Assembly: GCF_014647195.1 (NCBI RefSeq)
Contig: NZ_BMOS01000003.1
Location: 128,412 to 192,411, forward strand
Source: Oceanobacillus indicireducens
GTDB taxonomy: Bacteria > Bacillota > Bacilli > Bacillales > Amphibacillaceae
Reading direction: 5' to 3'
DNA: 64,000 nt
Part shown: positions 27,892 to 36,873 of the stretch, piece after piece
Layout of the letters: every line of letters starts with the position of its first letter
Numbering within the stretch: the stretch's first letter is position 1
Made by a program: the position numbers and the translations under genes
The notes under the pieces: model-generated
The model's database searches: none
What the model was told of the DNA's origin: nothing
Seen by the model: only the letters and a program-made list of their open reading frames with translations

Positions 27892-27958
27892 TTCCATTCT
27901 CCTTTGATAGATTAATATTTTTGTAAAAAGTGATTCAATCACCGAAAACTAAAAGGCA

Positions 27959-28060
27959 ATTTTCGTTGACTTAATTGGAATCGGTTACATCTCAATTCAT
28001 ATATTATCATTAATTTTCGTTTTGTCAATATTGTTATTGAGTATTTTCGTGGATTTTCAC
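27959..28060. promoter_or_regulatory. Candidate DeoR operators
   Basis: The heptamer ATTTTCG occurs at 27959, 28013 and 28043, with a related ATTTTCAC at 28053, all in the same orientation. Spacings of 54, 30 and 10 bp lie close to whole helix turns. DeoR-family repressors often bind TTTCG-type direct repeats. The boxes lie between the divergent dehydrogenase and deoR genes. Binding by the neighbouring regulator is inferred. Confidence 0.55.
27976..27989. promoter_or_regulatory. Catabolite responsive element (cre)
   Basis: TGGAATCGGTTACA matches the CcpA cre consensus TGNAANCGNWWNCA at every defined position. It lies 85 bp upstream of the Zn-dehydrogenase start, between the candidate DeoR boxes. 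Confidence 0.8.
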
Positions 28061-28174
28061 TAACTTCATATAAATCGCTATCTCAATAATAAAAGAAAGT
28101 AATTTTGCACGTTGATTAATTTCACTTTTTCGTCTAACATAAGAGATAATATAAAGTATAAGGATGTTATAGAA

Positions 28175-28939
28175 ATGAAAATGTTTGCAAGTGAAAGAAG
28201 AGATAAAATTTTGCAGCTCTTACAGGATAAAGGGAGAGTAACCGTCAAGGAGCTTGCATCACATTTGGATGTATCAGAAGCTACATTAAGAACAGATCTA
28301 ACCAAAATGGAATTAGCCGGCCTTCTTAAAAGAACTCATGGTGGGGCGGTTTTAAGTGATGGCACTGAAAACGATCGAAGCTTCTCTGTTCGTGAAAAGA
28401 AAAACATTCAAGAGAAAATGAAAATAGCTGAAAAAGCTTTTGAGTTAATCGAAGACCAACAATGTATTTTACTCGATGCAAGTTCAACCGCATTGGCATT
28501 AGCTCGCAAAATTAATGAAAGCTCCATGCGATTAACTGTTGTAACGAGTGGAATTCAATCCGCTCTCGAACTAAAGGATAACCCAGCGATAACCGTTATT
28601 CTTGTAGGTGGTGTCGTTACAAACGGTTCTACCTCCATTGAAGGAAAACTTGGAGTAAGCATCTTGGATCATGTGAATATTGATATCATGTTTACTTCTG
28701 CTAGTGGGTATACCGTCGAGAATGGATTAACAGACTTCAATTTATATGAAGTGGAATTAAAGAGAGAAATGGTTAAGCGTTCAAAAAAGGTAGTTGCAAT
28801 TATTGACTACTCTAAGATAGGGAAAACGTCAAGTTCAGTTTTTGCTACTACGGATGAAATTGATGTATTAATTTCGGAAGAGCAAATTAGTGCGACTATG
28901 CTGGAGAGCTTACAAGATAACAACATTACAGTTATGTAA
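28175..28939 (+). CDS. DeoR-family transcriptional regulator
   Basis: This 254-aa protein has the DeoR N-terminal winged helix: ERRDKILQLLQDKGRVTVKE (6-25), SEATLRTDLTKMELAGL, and RTHGGAV near residue 58. A C-terminal DeoRC sugar-phosphate sensor domain follows (LDASSTALALARKI, TVVTSG, GGVVTNGSTS). Such regulators usually repress catabolic operons until a phosphorylated intermediate binds. It diverges from the dehydrogenase gene and is followed after 75 bp by a co-directional SDR gene of the same cluster. An erythrulose- or erythrose-phosphate effector is a guess from context. Confidence 0.9.
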   Translation: MKMFASERRDKILQLLQDKGRVTVKELASHLDVSEATLRTDLTKMELAGLLKRTHGGAVLSDGTENDRSFSVREKKNIQEKMKIAEKAFELIEDQQCILLDASSTALALARKINESSMRLTVVTSGIQSALELKDNPAITVILVGGVVTNGSTSIEGKLGVSILDHVNIDIMFTSASGYTVENGLTDFNLYEVELKREMVKRSKKVVAIIDYSKIGKTSSSVFATTDEIDVLISEEQISATMLESLQDNNITVM

Positions 28940-29014
28940 TTGTTGTTCATTTTTCTCACCCTTTTGGTAATCGCTTACTTAATGAATTAATAAATTTAGG
29001 AATGAGGGATTGGA

Positions 29015-29782
29015 ATGGAATTTCAAGGATTTGATAAAAACTTCAATATTACAGATAGAGTTGCAGTAATAACAGGCGGAGCTAGCGGGATCGGCAAAGC
29101 CATCGCGGACTTATACGTAGAAAAAGGGGCCAAAGTTGCTATTTTAGACTTGAAAGAAGACGTTGTGGAGGCAGCCAAGGAAATTAGCGACGAGCATGCA
29201 ATCGGTGTAAAATGTGATATTACGAATGATGAAAGTATGGATCAGTCTGTTTCGAAAGTAAGAGAGGTATTCGGTAGGATTGATATTCTCGTAAACTGTG
29301 CTGGGGTAGCACTACTAGACGATGCAGAAAATATTTCTGATCGTTATTGGCAAAAAACGATTGATTTAAATTTAACGGGTTCATTCAAGATGTGTCAGAA
29401 GATCGGCAATGTCATGATCGAACAGGGTAACGGAGGGAAGATGATCAACTTAGCTTCCCAGGCAGCAATTATTGCTCTCGATAATCATGTTGCTTACGGT
29501 GCTAGTAAAGCAGGAATTATAGGAATGACGAAAGTGCTTGCACTTGAGTGGGCACAATATGGAATTAATGTGAACGCAATCTCCCCTACTGTAGTTTTGA
29601 CTGAACTTGGTCAAAAAGCATGGGCTGGTGAAAAAGGAGAAAAAGCGAAAAAAGAAATACCACTTGGACGCTTCGGCTACCCTGAAGAAGTCGCAGCAAT
29701 TGCTTTATTCCTCGCCAGCGACGCAACAAACCTAATCACAGGCGAAAACATAGTCATTGACGGCGGAAACACCATCAAATAA
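29015..29782 (+). CDS. SDR polyol dehydrogenase (candidate D-threitol dehydrogenase)
   Basis: This 255-aa classical SDR has VAVITGGASGIGKA (17-30), VNCAGVA (90-96), a catalytic Ser in INLASQAA, and YGASKAGIIGMTK with the YxxxK dyad. SPTVVLTELGQKAW and the TGENIVIDGGNTIK end follow. The architecture resembles D-threitol dehydrogenase/GolD-type enzymes, which yield D-erythrulose. Together with the DhaK/DhaL-like kinase and RpiB-like isomerase it would give a three-step D-threitol to erythrose 4-phosphate route. It is transcribed with, or just after, deoR. Confidence 0.82.
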   Translation: MEFQGFDKNFNITDRVAVITGGASGIGKAIADLYVEKGAKVAILDLKEDVVEAAKEISDEHAIGVKCDITNDESMDQSVSKVREVFGRIDILVNCAGVALLDDAENISDRYWQKTIDLNLTGSFKMCQKIGNVMIEQGNGGKMINLASQAAIIALDNHVAYGASKAGIIGMTKVLALEWAQYGINVNAISPTVVLTELGQKAWAGEKGEKAKKEIPLGRFGYPEEVAAIALFLASDATNLITGENIVIDGGNTIK

Positions 29783-29785
29783 AAA

Positions 29786-29846
29786 GATTTGAGGGTCAGT
29801 GTTCATATCCCATTTTTCAGGGACAAGTACGCTGACCCTAAAATCT
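29786..29846 (+). terminator. Extended hairpin downstream of the SDR gene
   Basis: AGATTTGAGGGTCAG pairs with CTGACCCTAAAATCT around a 30-nt loop. There is no strong T run, so termination efficiency is uncertain. Confidence 0.45.
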
Positions 29847-30066
29847 CTACAGTACTAACTATCAATCATATACTCAACTGTATATAATCTGGAGTTTCAG
29901 TACTTGTTACCATTTTTGTGATTAAAAAATATGGATTATAATAAAATGCAAATTGCTCTTCATCTTCTCCCTCATGAAAGCCCTTGCAATTACGAGCAAT
30001 TTTTTATATAATAATACTAAGTGATACACTTCACATATAGTAAAAACATGAAAAGGAGGCCATGAC

Positions 30067-30429
30067 ATGAACAAAGCTGATCCAACAGTTGCTTGTCTGT
30101 ACCAAACACAAGGAACCATTTCACAGGAAAATATCCGTTCAAAGTTTTTGGACTACCAAATTGCGGACATAAATATCCATCCGGATATCCCATTACCTAC
30201 AACAGGTTACCATCCAATTTCGATAAAAATTTCGGGTAAATGGTATGAAGCAGTTGCTTCGATTGTAACGATACCAGGGGAGGAAAACGATAAAAAAGTG
30301 AAAGTATATATCCGTAATTTTGAGCAGCAACTTCAAGCTTGTAACGTCTTACTCTCTTGGAATAATTATGTTATTCCTTCAACAAAACAAAAACGACGAG
30401 ACGAGTTGCCAGCAGCTATAAGTTTGTAA
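30067..30429 (+). CDS. Hypothetical 120-aa protein
   Basis: I do not recognise this protein. It has an excellent ribosome binding site, AAAAGGAGG, 7 bases before the ATG, and ordinary codon use. It is soluble, with no membrane segment or signal. A beta-rich middle (GYHPISIKISGKWYEAVAS) precedes a basic C-terminus (STKQKRRDE). The KWYEAVASIVTIPG segment suggests a small beta-barrel or SH3-like unit. It is monocistronic; the strong hairpin at 30694-30740 lies 265 bp downstream. Confidence 0.65.
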   Translation: MNKADPTVACLYQTQGTISQENIRSKFLDYQIADINIHPDIPLPTTGYHPISIKISGKWYEAVASIVTIPGEENDKKVKVYIRNFEQQLQACNVLLSWNNYVIPSTKQKRRDELPAAISL

Positions 30430-30693
30430 TACGTCTTGCAACTACTTGTTATAACTCTCTGATCTTTTACTCCGTCTTACTTCTTCTAGGTAAACATGTG
30501 AAAGTATCTTTGTTTAAGTTTGCCTATATACACGCTACTCAATATTTCACACATCACTTAGCTAAAAATCCAATGGCTGCCCGACGCTTTAAGGTATGAT
30601 GTTATATGTCGTCATTCCATACAGCCGGGGTTCATACCAACTAGATTTCCACCATCTATAGCAGATTTTATCCTTGAATGTAGAGCAGTAAAA
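30430..30693. other. Intergenic stretch without recognised content
   Basis: AT-rich, no supported ORF. Nothing recognisable apart from the hairpin that follows it. Confidence 0.4.
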
Positions 30694-30740
30694 ATACAAG
30701 CAGAATAACCATCCTCGTAGGATGGTTATTCTGCTTGTAT
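30694..30740. terminator. Perfect 21-bp hairpin terminator
   Basis: ATACAAGCAGAATAACCATCC and its exact complement flank a 5-nt loop. The inner part GAATAACCATCC/GGATGGTTATTC is the AATAACCGCC hairpin family with paired base changes. It lies downstream of both the plus-strand 120-aa gene and the minus-strand SEC-C/TPR gene and could serve either. Confidence 0.75.
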
Positions 30741-30795
30741 AAAATAACGTGAGCGGGATTATCTAAGTTCCATGATCTTCTTCACTGGAAGCAGA

Positions 30796-32715
30796 CTACA
30801 TTTTTTTGATCACTTCAATCAGCTCCCCAGCTTGCTGCCACAAGGCAATGTTATCCAGAACATAGTCATTCGCTTCCATGTCTTGGATATTTGCGACTTT
30901 GTCTCCCTTCGTCCGAAGCTTTGTTTGACCAGTTAAAAAATATTTGACAAACGGGTTCTGCTTCATTGCTTGTTTCAATAGTTTCTTTGTTTTTGCTGTG
31001 ATTCCATCCCGGAAATAATGCAGCAACACATTGTTGAAAGCAAATTCTATAGATGCATCATCCTTATATTCAGTGACTAGTCTCCTAGCAGATTCATAAT
31101 CTTCAAGTTCAAGATATAATCGCAATAGATAATATCTGATTCCCTGATTATCATTCGGATTTAATTCAAGTAATTGTTCATAATGCGCTCGAGCTTTCGT
31201 CTTATCGCCGTATTCATCAAGGAAAATAGCAAGTCCTGCCTTTGCCCTCATAAAGGGACGAGTTTCCGTAATTCCCCAGAAATGTCCTTTACCTTCATGA
31301 AAATATTCTTTATCTAACTCTTTTTCTGCAAGGGAGAGCGCATAGGAATAAAGCTGATATTTTTCATTCGTTGAGCTTGTATCTTCCGCTTTCATTAAAT
31401 ATGCATCTGAAAAATCAGGATCAATTGCTAACGCTTCGTCAATAAGTTTCTTCCGGGCCTTTCCGCTTGTTTGGATTGCTTCAGCCAGTTTTTCTTCAGC
31501 TAAGTCTCTAGGTGACTCTAAAATAGGATCAAATAACCCGACACTTTCCAGCAACTGATCGACAAAGGCCTCCGCTTCTTCTTCTGATTCAAACTCTTGT
31601 TCCTCTAGAAGGCTTTCAACTTCATCCATAAAACTCTCCATTATTTCTGGATCCAGAAGGTCGTCTAGCTCATGAGGTAAGTCCACTTTTATGTTCTCCG
31701 CTGCTTCAGCGATCTGTTCTTCCAATAGCTCTTTCAATTTCATTGCATTTTTAGATAATGTCGTAACACTTATCCCGTACTCTTCCGCCAATCCCTTTTG
31801 ACTATCCAATTCAATCCCAAGAATTTCACGCTGAATAACATACTCTAATGCCCCAGCATAAGATCCTACCTTTGTAAACATTGGCTGTTCCAATTCTGTA
31901 AAATACTTCCAGAGTACGATCCCAGTTGAAATCACAATTTGAGGTGCTTTCTTTTGTTCCATATGTCTTGTGAAAAGCTCTGCAACCATTTCATAGGGTG
32001 GATAATCCCATTCGAACTCACCGGTAACTGTTTCAAATTCAATGAATGCAGCTAATATATCAGGGTAGTTATTTATGATTTCCTCTTCACTCCATGTTTG
32101 GATCATTTCCAGAGCTTCTGGAGTCGTATCAGTGAACTCTGGTATCGCCATAAAGAAATCATACAACTGGATATAAGGAAGCAAGAAGCCCATTAGATAA
32201 CTTCCCTCTAAAAAGTCTCTTTCTTCATCTCCTGCTCCCATAAGTTTGTACGTTTCTTGGGAACGCAGATCTTTAATTTCTATCTCGTCTTCTGTATTCG
32301 AGAGTACCTCATAAATCGAAGGGACCGTTCCTGACCAAGATGCAAAAGTTCTCCTTATTCTTTCATTACTAATTTTCCACTTTTGTTCCATATAATATAA
32401 ATCAAAAATCGTTTTACCATTTTGTATTGGTGCATGGAGTATGATCCAAGCCCTAAGAATGGATGAAAAAAATTCTGCTATTTCATCATCCGCTACTTGT
32501 AGTTCCTTATACTCTTCTAGTATTTCATCTAATTCTTTTTCTATAAAATAGGAATAGTTGTGCGTAGCAAATTCTAATAAACCTATATGAAGGCGTTCCA
32601 ATTCGGCATTATACCGTTCTGGACTAATTTCGATCACATTTGAAGCACCATGGCATTTTTTATATTTCTTGCCGCTCCCACAGGGACATGGATCGTTTCT
32701 TCCGATATTCTTCAT
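30796..32715 (-). CDS. SEC-C motif protein with C-terminal TPR-like repeats
   Basis: This 639-aa protein starts with [20 protein letters not shown], a SEC-C zinc motif. Residues up to about 335 are paralogous to the protein at 17493-18515, including an HTH-like [16 protein letters not shown] very acidic linker (about 360-400) leads to a C-terminal helical array with TPR character ([38 protein letters not shown]). TPRs suggest protein-protein contacts. The function is unknown. It begins behind GAGGTGAAGG. It faces the 120-aa gene convergently, with the perfect hairpin between them. Confidence 0.75.
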   Translation of the reverse strand: MKNIGRNDPCPCGSGKKYKKCHGASNVIEISPERYNAELERLHIGLLEFATHNYSYFIEKELDEILEEYKELQVADDEIAEFFSSILRAWIILHAPIQNGKTIFDLYYMEQKWKISNERIRRTFASWSGTVPSIYEVLSNTEDEIEIKDLRSQETYKLMGAGDEERDFLEGSYLMGFLLPYIQLYDFFMAIPEFTDTTPEALEMIQTWSEEEIINNYPDILAAFIEFETVTGEFEWDYPPYEMVAELFTRHMEQKKAPQIVISTGIVLWKYFTELEQPMFTKVGSYAGALEYVIQREILGIELDSQKGLAEEYGISVTTLSKNAMKLKELLEEQIAEAAENIKVDLPHELDDLLDPEIMESFMDEVESLLEEQEFESEEEAEAFVDQLLESVGLFDPILESPRDLAEEKLAEAIQTSGKARKKLIDEALAIDPDFSDAYLMKAEDTSSTNEKYQLYSYALSLAEKELDKEYFHEGKGHFWGITETRPFMRAKAGLAIFLDEYGDKTKARAHYEQLLELNPNDNQGIRYYLLRLYLELEDYESARRLVTEYKDDASIEFAFNNVLLHYFRDGITAKTKKLLKQAMKQNPFVKYFLTGQTKLRTKGDKVANIQDMEANDYVLDNIALWQQAGELIEVIKKM

Positions 32716-32880
32716 CAGCCTTCACCTCTTTTTGGGGTCTTTCTTTTTATTATGAAGATTAATTGCAGGGATTTCAAGTGATTTAGAGGAAGAATGCTTG
32801 ATAGATTTTGAGCAGCGTAAAAATGTAACCGAAAGTCGAATATTTCCATACCGCGAGCGGAAATTAAGAAATCCACGAAG

Positions 32881-32920
32881 AATAACCGCCCTGTTCTCTA
32901 CACTTCTAAGGGCGGTTATT
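32881..32920. terminator. AATAACCGCCC/GGGCGGTTATT hairpin
   Basis: An 11-bp perfect stem with an 18-nt loop downstream of the minus-strand SEC-C gene that ends at 32992. It is one of four related hairpins in the window. Confidence 0.7.
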
Positions 32921-32991
32921 ACTAGTCTTACTAATTATCCTACTATTTCAGACTCCTAAGGTTGAATTCTTACTTTCCATCATTTCGCTAC

Positions 32992-34365
32992 CTACATACA
33001 ACACCGCTTATATTTTTTCCCGCTTCCACAAGGACACGGATCATTACGGCCAACTTTATTCTCCTTTATTATCGGGGTTGACCTTTCCGTCATCTGCATA
33101 AACAATTCCGTCATGGGGTCCGTCGGAGTATGTTCGGGTAATTGATTTCCCATCTTCTTCAATTGATTGAAAACAAATAACCCAAATGAATTTATTCTAA
33201 TCGAATCAATCCCCATATAATATTGTTTATCATCCTCGGTATACCAAAGCTTCAACTGGAACAATCCAAAGTATTCCATTATCGGCATTATGTACTTAAA
33301 GACATAGTCGGTGATACCTTGAAACGTTTGATTAACTAGCATGACTCCAAGCCGGTCTTCTCTCAATTTAATTTCCTTATCTACGGGGAATTGGGAAAGT
33401 ACTTCGGCTATATTCGCCCGTTTTGACTGCGTAAATTCAACCCGTCCACCTCGATTAGACGGCTGAACTTTTTTCCAGGAAAGCTGATTCCAGAGCACAT
33501 CCATTAATAGAACAAACTTCTCTTCATCAGTTAACTTTTGGTAAGCATTTAGAAATTCTGTTGGTTCCAACCTATTTCCTTTGATACGATAAAGCCTTAA
33601 ATGGATCCCTGCTACATAGAAAAAGTGAAATAAACCGATATCTTCTTGGTTTAATGTTGGCTTTGTAAATAACCCTAAATCGAGCGCATGATCTAATTCC
33701 TGCCAAAACTTCCTTGTAATATTCTGTCTCCCACTCGTGAGCTTCGCGTATTTCTCTTGTTGTATCTTTTCTAAGAATGACGTAAAAGCATTTACTGCAA
33801 TTGGTGCTTTAACGTTTCTTTCATTCAACAAGCGGACGAAATTGGGATCAACATCCAAGGCATCACTCTCTTCCAGTTGATAAGCTCTTTCCATTTCTTC
33901 GAGATAATGATCTAGATCATTATCAAAATACCATGCTTCTATATCATCCGATGAAAAATACGTCTCAAACCGATGATGAAAGTATTCCTTTTGCTTACAG
34001 ACCATATTAATTTCAGTGAGGTCCTCTTCTCGTAAATCCCCGTTATCATATAGAAACTTTGCGAATCTTTTAAACGTCGTCAAGTATGGTCCAATATCTC
34101 TTTCCGTGCTATCCAACACTTTCCGAATATAGTAGTCTCCCAAAAATTCAATAATATGATCGGCATCGAATTCTCGAATCATGCCACCGATATACTCTAC
34201 ATAGCTTCCTCCATAAAAAAATATTCTTTTTACATGCTGATCAACTGTCTCTGCTTTTAAACCTTGTACCTCAGACAGATATCTCGAAAATGCTTCAAGC
34301 GTGCTTTGCAGATCATCACTAAAGGCTTTCACATCAAATTCCTCAAAAACTTCACGATCATCCAT
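32992..34365 (-). CDS. Large helical protein with C-terminal SEC-C motif
   Basis: This 457-aa protein ends in [21 protein letters not shown], a SEC-C zinc motif at the extreme C-terminus, as in SecA. The N-terminal half (about 10-110) looks like the SAM-like core-binding domain of tyrosine recombinases ([37 protein letters not shown]), but no catalytic recombinase domain follows. The rest is helical and unrecognised. Its ATG lies behind AGGAGGAG. It follows the zinc-ribbon gene by 59 bp and is probably cotranscribed with it. Confidence 0.7.
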   Translation of the reverse strand: MDDREVFEEFDVKAFSDDLQSTLEAFSRYLSEVQGLKAETVDQHVKRIFFYGGSYVEYIGGMIREFDADHIIEFLGDYYIRKVLDSTERDIGPYLTTFKRFAKFLYDNGDLREEDLTEINMVCKQKEYFHHRFETYFSSDDIEAWYFDNDLDHYLEEMERAYQLEESDALDVDPNFVRLLNERNVKAPIAVNAFTSFLEKIQQEKYAKLTSGRQNITRKFWQELDHALDLGLFTKPTLNQEDIGLFHFFYVAGIHLRLYRIKGNRLEPTEFLNAYQKLTDEEKFVLLMDVLWNQLSWKKVQPSNRGGRVEFTQSKRANIAEVLSQFPVDKEIKLREDRLGVMLVNQTFQGITDYVFKYIMPIMEYFGLFQLKLWYTEDDKQYYMGIDSIRINSFGLFVFNQLKKMGNQLPEHTPTDPMTELFMQMTERSTPIIKENKVGRNDPCPCGSGKKYKRCCM

Positions 34366-34423
34366 TCATTTCTCCTCCTTATTTTATGGTTGCTACGTTC
34401 CGCTATTTATTGCAAGGTTTCCT

Positions 34424-35164
34424 TTATAAATACCCAAATTTCCACCGCTCTCTGCATTTTGGACAGCGCTTCGGAAGGTGCAACCCTTTTTGTTTAAAAA
34501 AGTTCTGTTCGCCAACCGTGAATATAAAACGATTCCCGCAATCCCAGCATTTTAAGCGGAAATCCTGTGGTGCTTCTCCTTTTAGAGCTTCCTCTATTTC
34601 GGCTTCTCTTTGCTCGACCAAATCTAAATCAATTGGAGCATTTTCTGTAATCGATTGGATAACATCACGTATTTTCGCACGCACTTTTTTATAGTCTACT
34701 TTTTCCCATGCTTCAAGAAACGGAATATACTTGGGGTCTCCCGTTTCCCTAATCTTATCAAGAAACAAGAAAATCATATGGCGGTTGCGATCTTTCAGGT
34801 ATTCCATATCAGGTATTGGTGCATCTTCTGCAATCAGCTTGTCCCATTCTAGTAAAAATTCATCTGCTCGCTGATTTGCTTCAATTTGCCAGCCCCGGTC
34901 CGTATATACAATCATCGGTAGCTTTCCTGAATAAAATATTTCAAGAAAATCATGCTCAATCATCCAATCTACTTTTTCCGTTATCGCTGCAATTGTTTCG
35001 GATTGGAAATAACCATAGACAGGTGATTTATCCAATTCTAGTTCAAGCACTTTTTTCTCGCGGGATCCCTTTAAGATTTTGGAAAGGAGATTTCTTCCAC
35101 CTGTCGCGATCAGTTCATCCGCCGCTCTTAATATTGCTAGCTTTTCGTCTTTTGTTAAATTCAT
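34424..35164 (-). CDS. Protein with C-terminal zinc-ribbon domain
   Basis: This 246-aa protein ends with a clear zinc ribbon: CWDCGNRFIFTVGEQNFF, then KRCPKCR, pairing two CxxC knuckles. This resembles the small zinc-ribbon proteins containing FTxGEQ. The N-terminal part (TGGRNLLSKILKGS, YGYFQSETIAAITEKVDWMI, YTDRGWQ) resembles an RQC/winged-helix-like DNA-binding module, as in RecQ-related proteins. A nucleic-acid role is plausible but unproven. The ATG at 35164 follows AAGGAGCG. It lies downstream of a Uma2 gene (72-bp gap) and upstream of the SEC-C gene. Confidence 0.65.
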   Translation of the reverse strand: MNLTKDEKLAILRAADELIATGGRNLLSKILKGSREKKVLELELDKSPVYGYFQSETIAAITEKVDWMIEHDFLEIFYSGKLPMIVYTDRGWQIEANQRADEFLLEWDKLIAEDAPIPDMEYLKDRNRHMIFLFLDKIRETGDPKYIPFLEAWEKVDYKKVRAKIRDVIQSITENAPIDLDLVEQREAEIEEALKGEAPQDFRLKCWDCGNRFIFTVGEQNFFKQKGLHLPKRCPKCRERWKFGYL

Positions 35165-35236
35165 GACTTTCGCTCCTTACTGATTGAGGTTACATCGCTG
35201 CGTTCTCACACTGCAACCCCAGATAAGTTAGTTTAA

Positions 35237-35827
35237 TTACAGATTGGGAAATTCCGGAATCGCATTAAAAATAGTATTCATAGAAAATGCTGCACACTTG
35301 ATATGACATGATTTTATTGTTTCATCATGCATGTAAACTTCATTTAATTCATAGATTGCTTCGTTTAAAATATATTGCTCCAAGAACTTCTGAACGGGAT
35401 CAATAAGCCAATATTCGGGGATATTATATTTTGCATAGGTATCTAACTTGTCCTTTCTATCGCGTTTCATAGATGAAGGTGATAAAATCTCAACAACTAA
35501 GTCTGGACTCCCTTCAATTCCACGATTGGTAACAAGTTCTGATTTACTTGTGTGTAGCAGAAGTAAATCTGGCTGCCTCACTTCATGCTTGGAGAGAATT
35601 AAATCTATTGGTGCTACGAAGAGAATATATTCATTTTTACAGCCCTGCTTTAATTGATATGCTAACTCTTGGCTAACTAATTGATGAATAGGATGAGGCG
35701 CTGGCGTCATCGCTTGAAGTATCCCATCAGCTAATTCATACTGCACACCATCATCTGCGAGGCTTGCATAATCCTCATAGGTTAGCGGCTCCTCACGGAT
35801 GACATCTTTTTTCTTTTTCGATTGCAT
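35237..35827 (-). CDS. Uma2-family putative endonuclease (copy 1)
   Basis: This 196-aa Uma2 (DUF820) protein has the PD-(D/E)XK-like core: YELADGIL near the N-terminus, EVRQPDLLLL with the catalytic Asp, GSPDLVVEILSPSS with the Glu, then KLDTYAKYNIPEYWLIDP. Family members have a restriction-endonuclease-like fold, but their biological role is mostly unknown. It diverges from a second Uma2 gene at 36186. The shared control region contains a perfect inverted repeat, TATACCCT/AGGGTATA. Confidence 0.85.
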   Translation of the reverse strand: MQSKKKKDVIREEPLTYEDYASLADDGVQYELADGILQAMTPAPHPIHQLVSQELAYQLKQGCKNEYILFVAPIDLILSKHEVRQPDLLLLHTSKSELVTNRGIEGSPDLVVEILSPSSMKRDRKDKLDTYAKYNIPEYWLIDPVQKFLEQYILNEAIYELNEVYMHDETIKSCHIKCAAFSMNTIFNAIPEFPNL

Positions 35828-35946
35828 ATTTTCACATCCTTTTAGAAGATATGACAGGAAAAAAACACTCGTAGATAGTGGTGTATTTTAGATAGAAGTT
35901 TTAAAAGCAAATCGTTAATTATGTATTCATTGTAATGCATTCCACC

Positions 35947-35968
35947 TATACCCTGCAATGAGGGTATA
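35947..35968. promoter_or_regulatory. Inverted repeat between divergent Uma2 genes
   Basis: TATACCCT (35947-35954) and AGGGTATA (35961-35968) form a perfect 8-bp inverted repeat with a 6-bp centre. It sits about 120 bp upstream of the minus-strand Uma2 start and could be an operator. The rest of 35828-36083 contains no supported gene. Confidence 0.45.
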
Positions 35969-36083
35969 TTAGGTTAGGAGATACAACCGTTGAATGTGTA
36001 TGATCTGTTTTCCCTTCGTTTAGTTCTTAGTGTTATAAACGTTTGGAGAGCGTGGCAGGTGGCTGACCTCATAACTTCACTTA

Positions 36084-36112
36084 TTGAAAGGCATTACAAA
36101 ACAGGGTATACT
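36084..36112 (+). promoter_or_regulatory. Promoter of Uma2 copy 2 (conserved-spacer promoter family)
   Basis: TTGAAA, 17 bp, TATACT. The spacer GGCATTACAAAACAGGG is nearly identical to that of the promoter at 59107-59135 and close to the one at 59864-59892. TTGAAA and TTACAA form an imperfect inverted repeat over the -35 region. Confidence 0.8.
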
Positions 36113-36185
36113 GCCATTAACTGTAGGCAAAGCCAACCAACAATTTCATTTCTATTTTACCACGTCAAAAAATTAAGGAGCGATA

Positions 36186-36767
36186 ATGGATATGACATTG
36201 GATAATAAGAAACATTCCTACGCTGATTATGTTTTAGTAAAGGAAGAAACCTATGAAGTTATTGCCGGTGAGATTCTCAAAATATCCCCTCCTTCCCCTA
36301 CACCAAAACATCAAGATGTCGTTGCTGAATTGACTGCTGAATTCAAAATGTTTCTTCGTGGAAAAGAATGCATTGCTTTTTCAGCTCCAATGGACGTTTG
36401 CCTATTTGCCACCGAAACAACAAAAAAAGAAAATATTTTTGATTGGGTGCAGCCCGATTTATTTGTTATATGTGATCAAAAGAAAATAAAAGATACGAAC
36501 ATTGTCGGCGCCCCTGATTTCGTAATTGAAGTGTTATCCCCATCAACAGCCCGTATTGATCGCTGGATCAAATTTAACAGTTATGAGAAGGCGGGAGTAA
36601 AAGAATACTGGATTGTTGACCCGGCTAATATGTTTGTTGAAGTTTATGAACTGCGGGATACATCCTTTCATCAAGCGGGGATCTATGAGCACGAGGAGAG
36701 CATAACAGTGGGAATTTTTCCTGAGCTGAAAATAGATTTGAAAAATATTTTTAAGGAAAGGGTTTAG
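36186..36767 (+). CDS. Uma2-family putative endonuclease (copy 2)
   Basis: This 193-aa Uma2 protein shares with copy 1 the motifs YEVIAGEIL, WVQPDLFVI (catalytic Asp), GAPDFVIEVLSPSTAR and KAGVKEYWIVDP. It is clearly diverged from copy 1, so a recent duplication is unlikely. TAAGGAG precedes the ATG by 6 bases. It is driven by the promoter at 36084-36112 and followed after 106 bp by the XRE/ImmA gene on the same strand. A nuclease-like role in defence or mobile-element biology is speculation. Confidence 0.85.
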   Translation: MDMTLDNKKHSYADYVLVKEETYEVIAGEILKISPPSPTPKHQDVVAELTAEFKMFLRGKECIAFSAPMDVCLFATETTKKENIFDWVQPDLFVICDQKKIKDTNIVGAPDFVIEVLSPSTARIDRWIKFNSYEKAGVKEYWIVDPANMFVEVYELRDTSFHQAGIYEHEESITVGIFPELKIDLKNIFKERV

Positions 36768-36873
36768 GACGGTGGATCAGGTTACTTGTCCTATTGAGGG
36801 CTAATGCAATTTTGTAATAATAGTTGCTAACGACATTAGAAGAAAAGCACATAATAACAAGGAGGAATGCAAC

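Noticed and set aside
27959-28060. Intergenic small ORF between the EltD-like and deoR genes
   Set aside because: No suitable start or ribosome binding site; the sequence is explained by operators and a cre.
32992-34365. Tyrosine recombinase
   Set aside because: Only the N-terminal helices resemble a core-binding domain; the catalytic Arg-His-Arg-Tyr domain is absent and a SEC-C tail is present.
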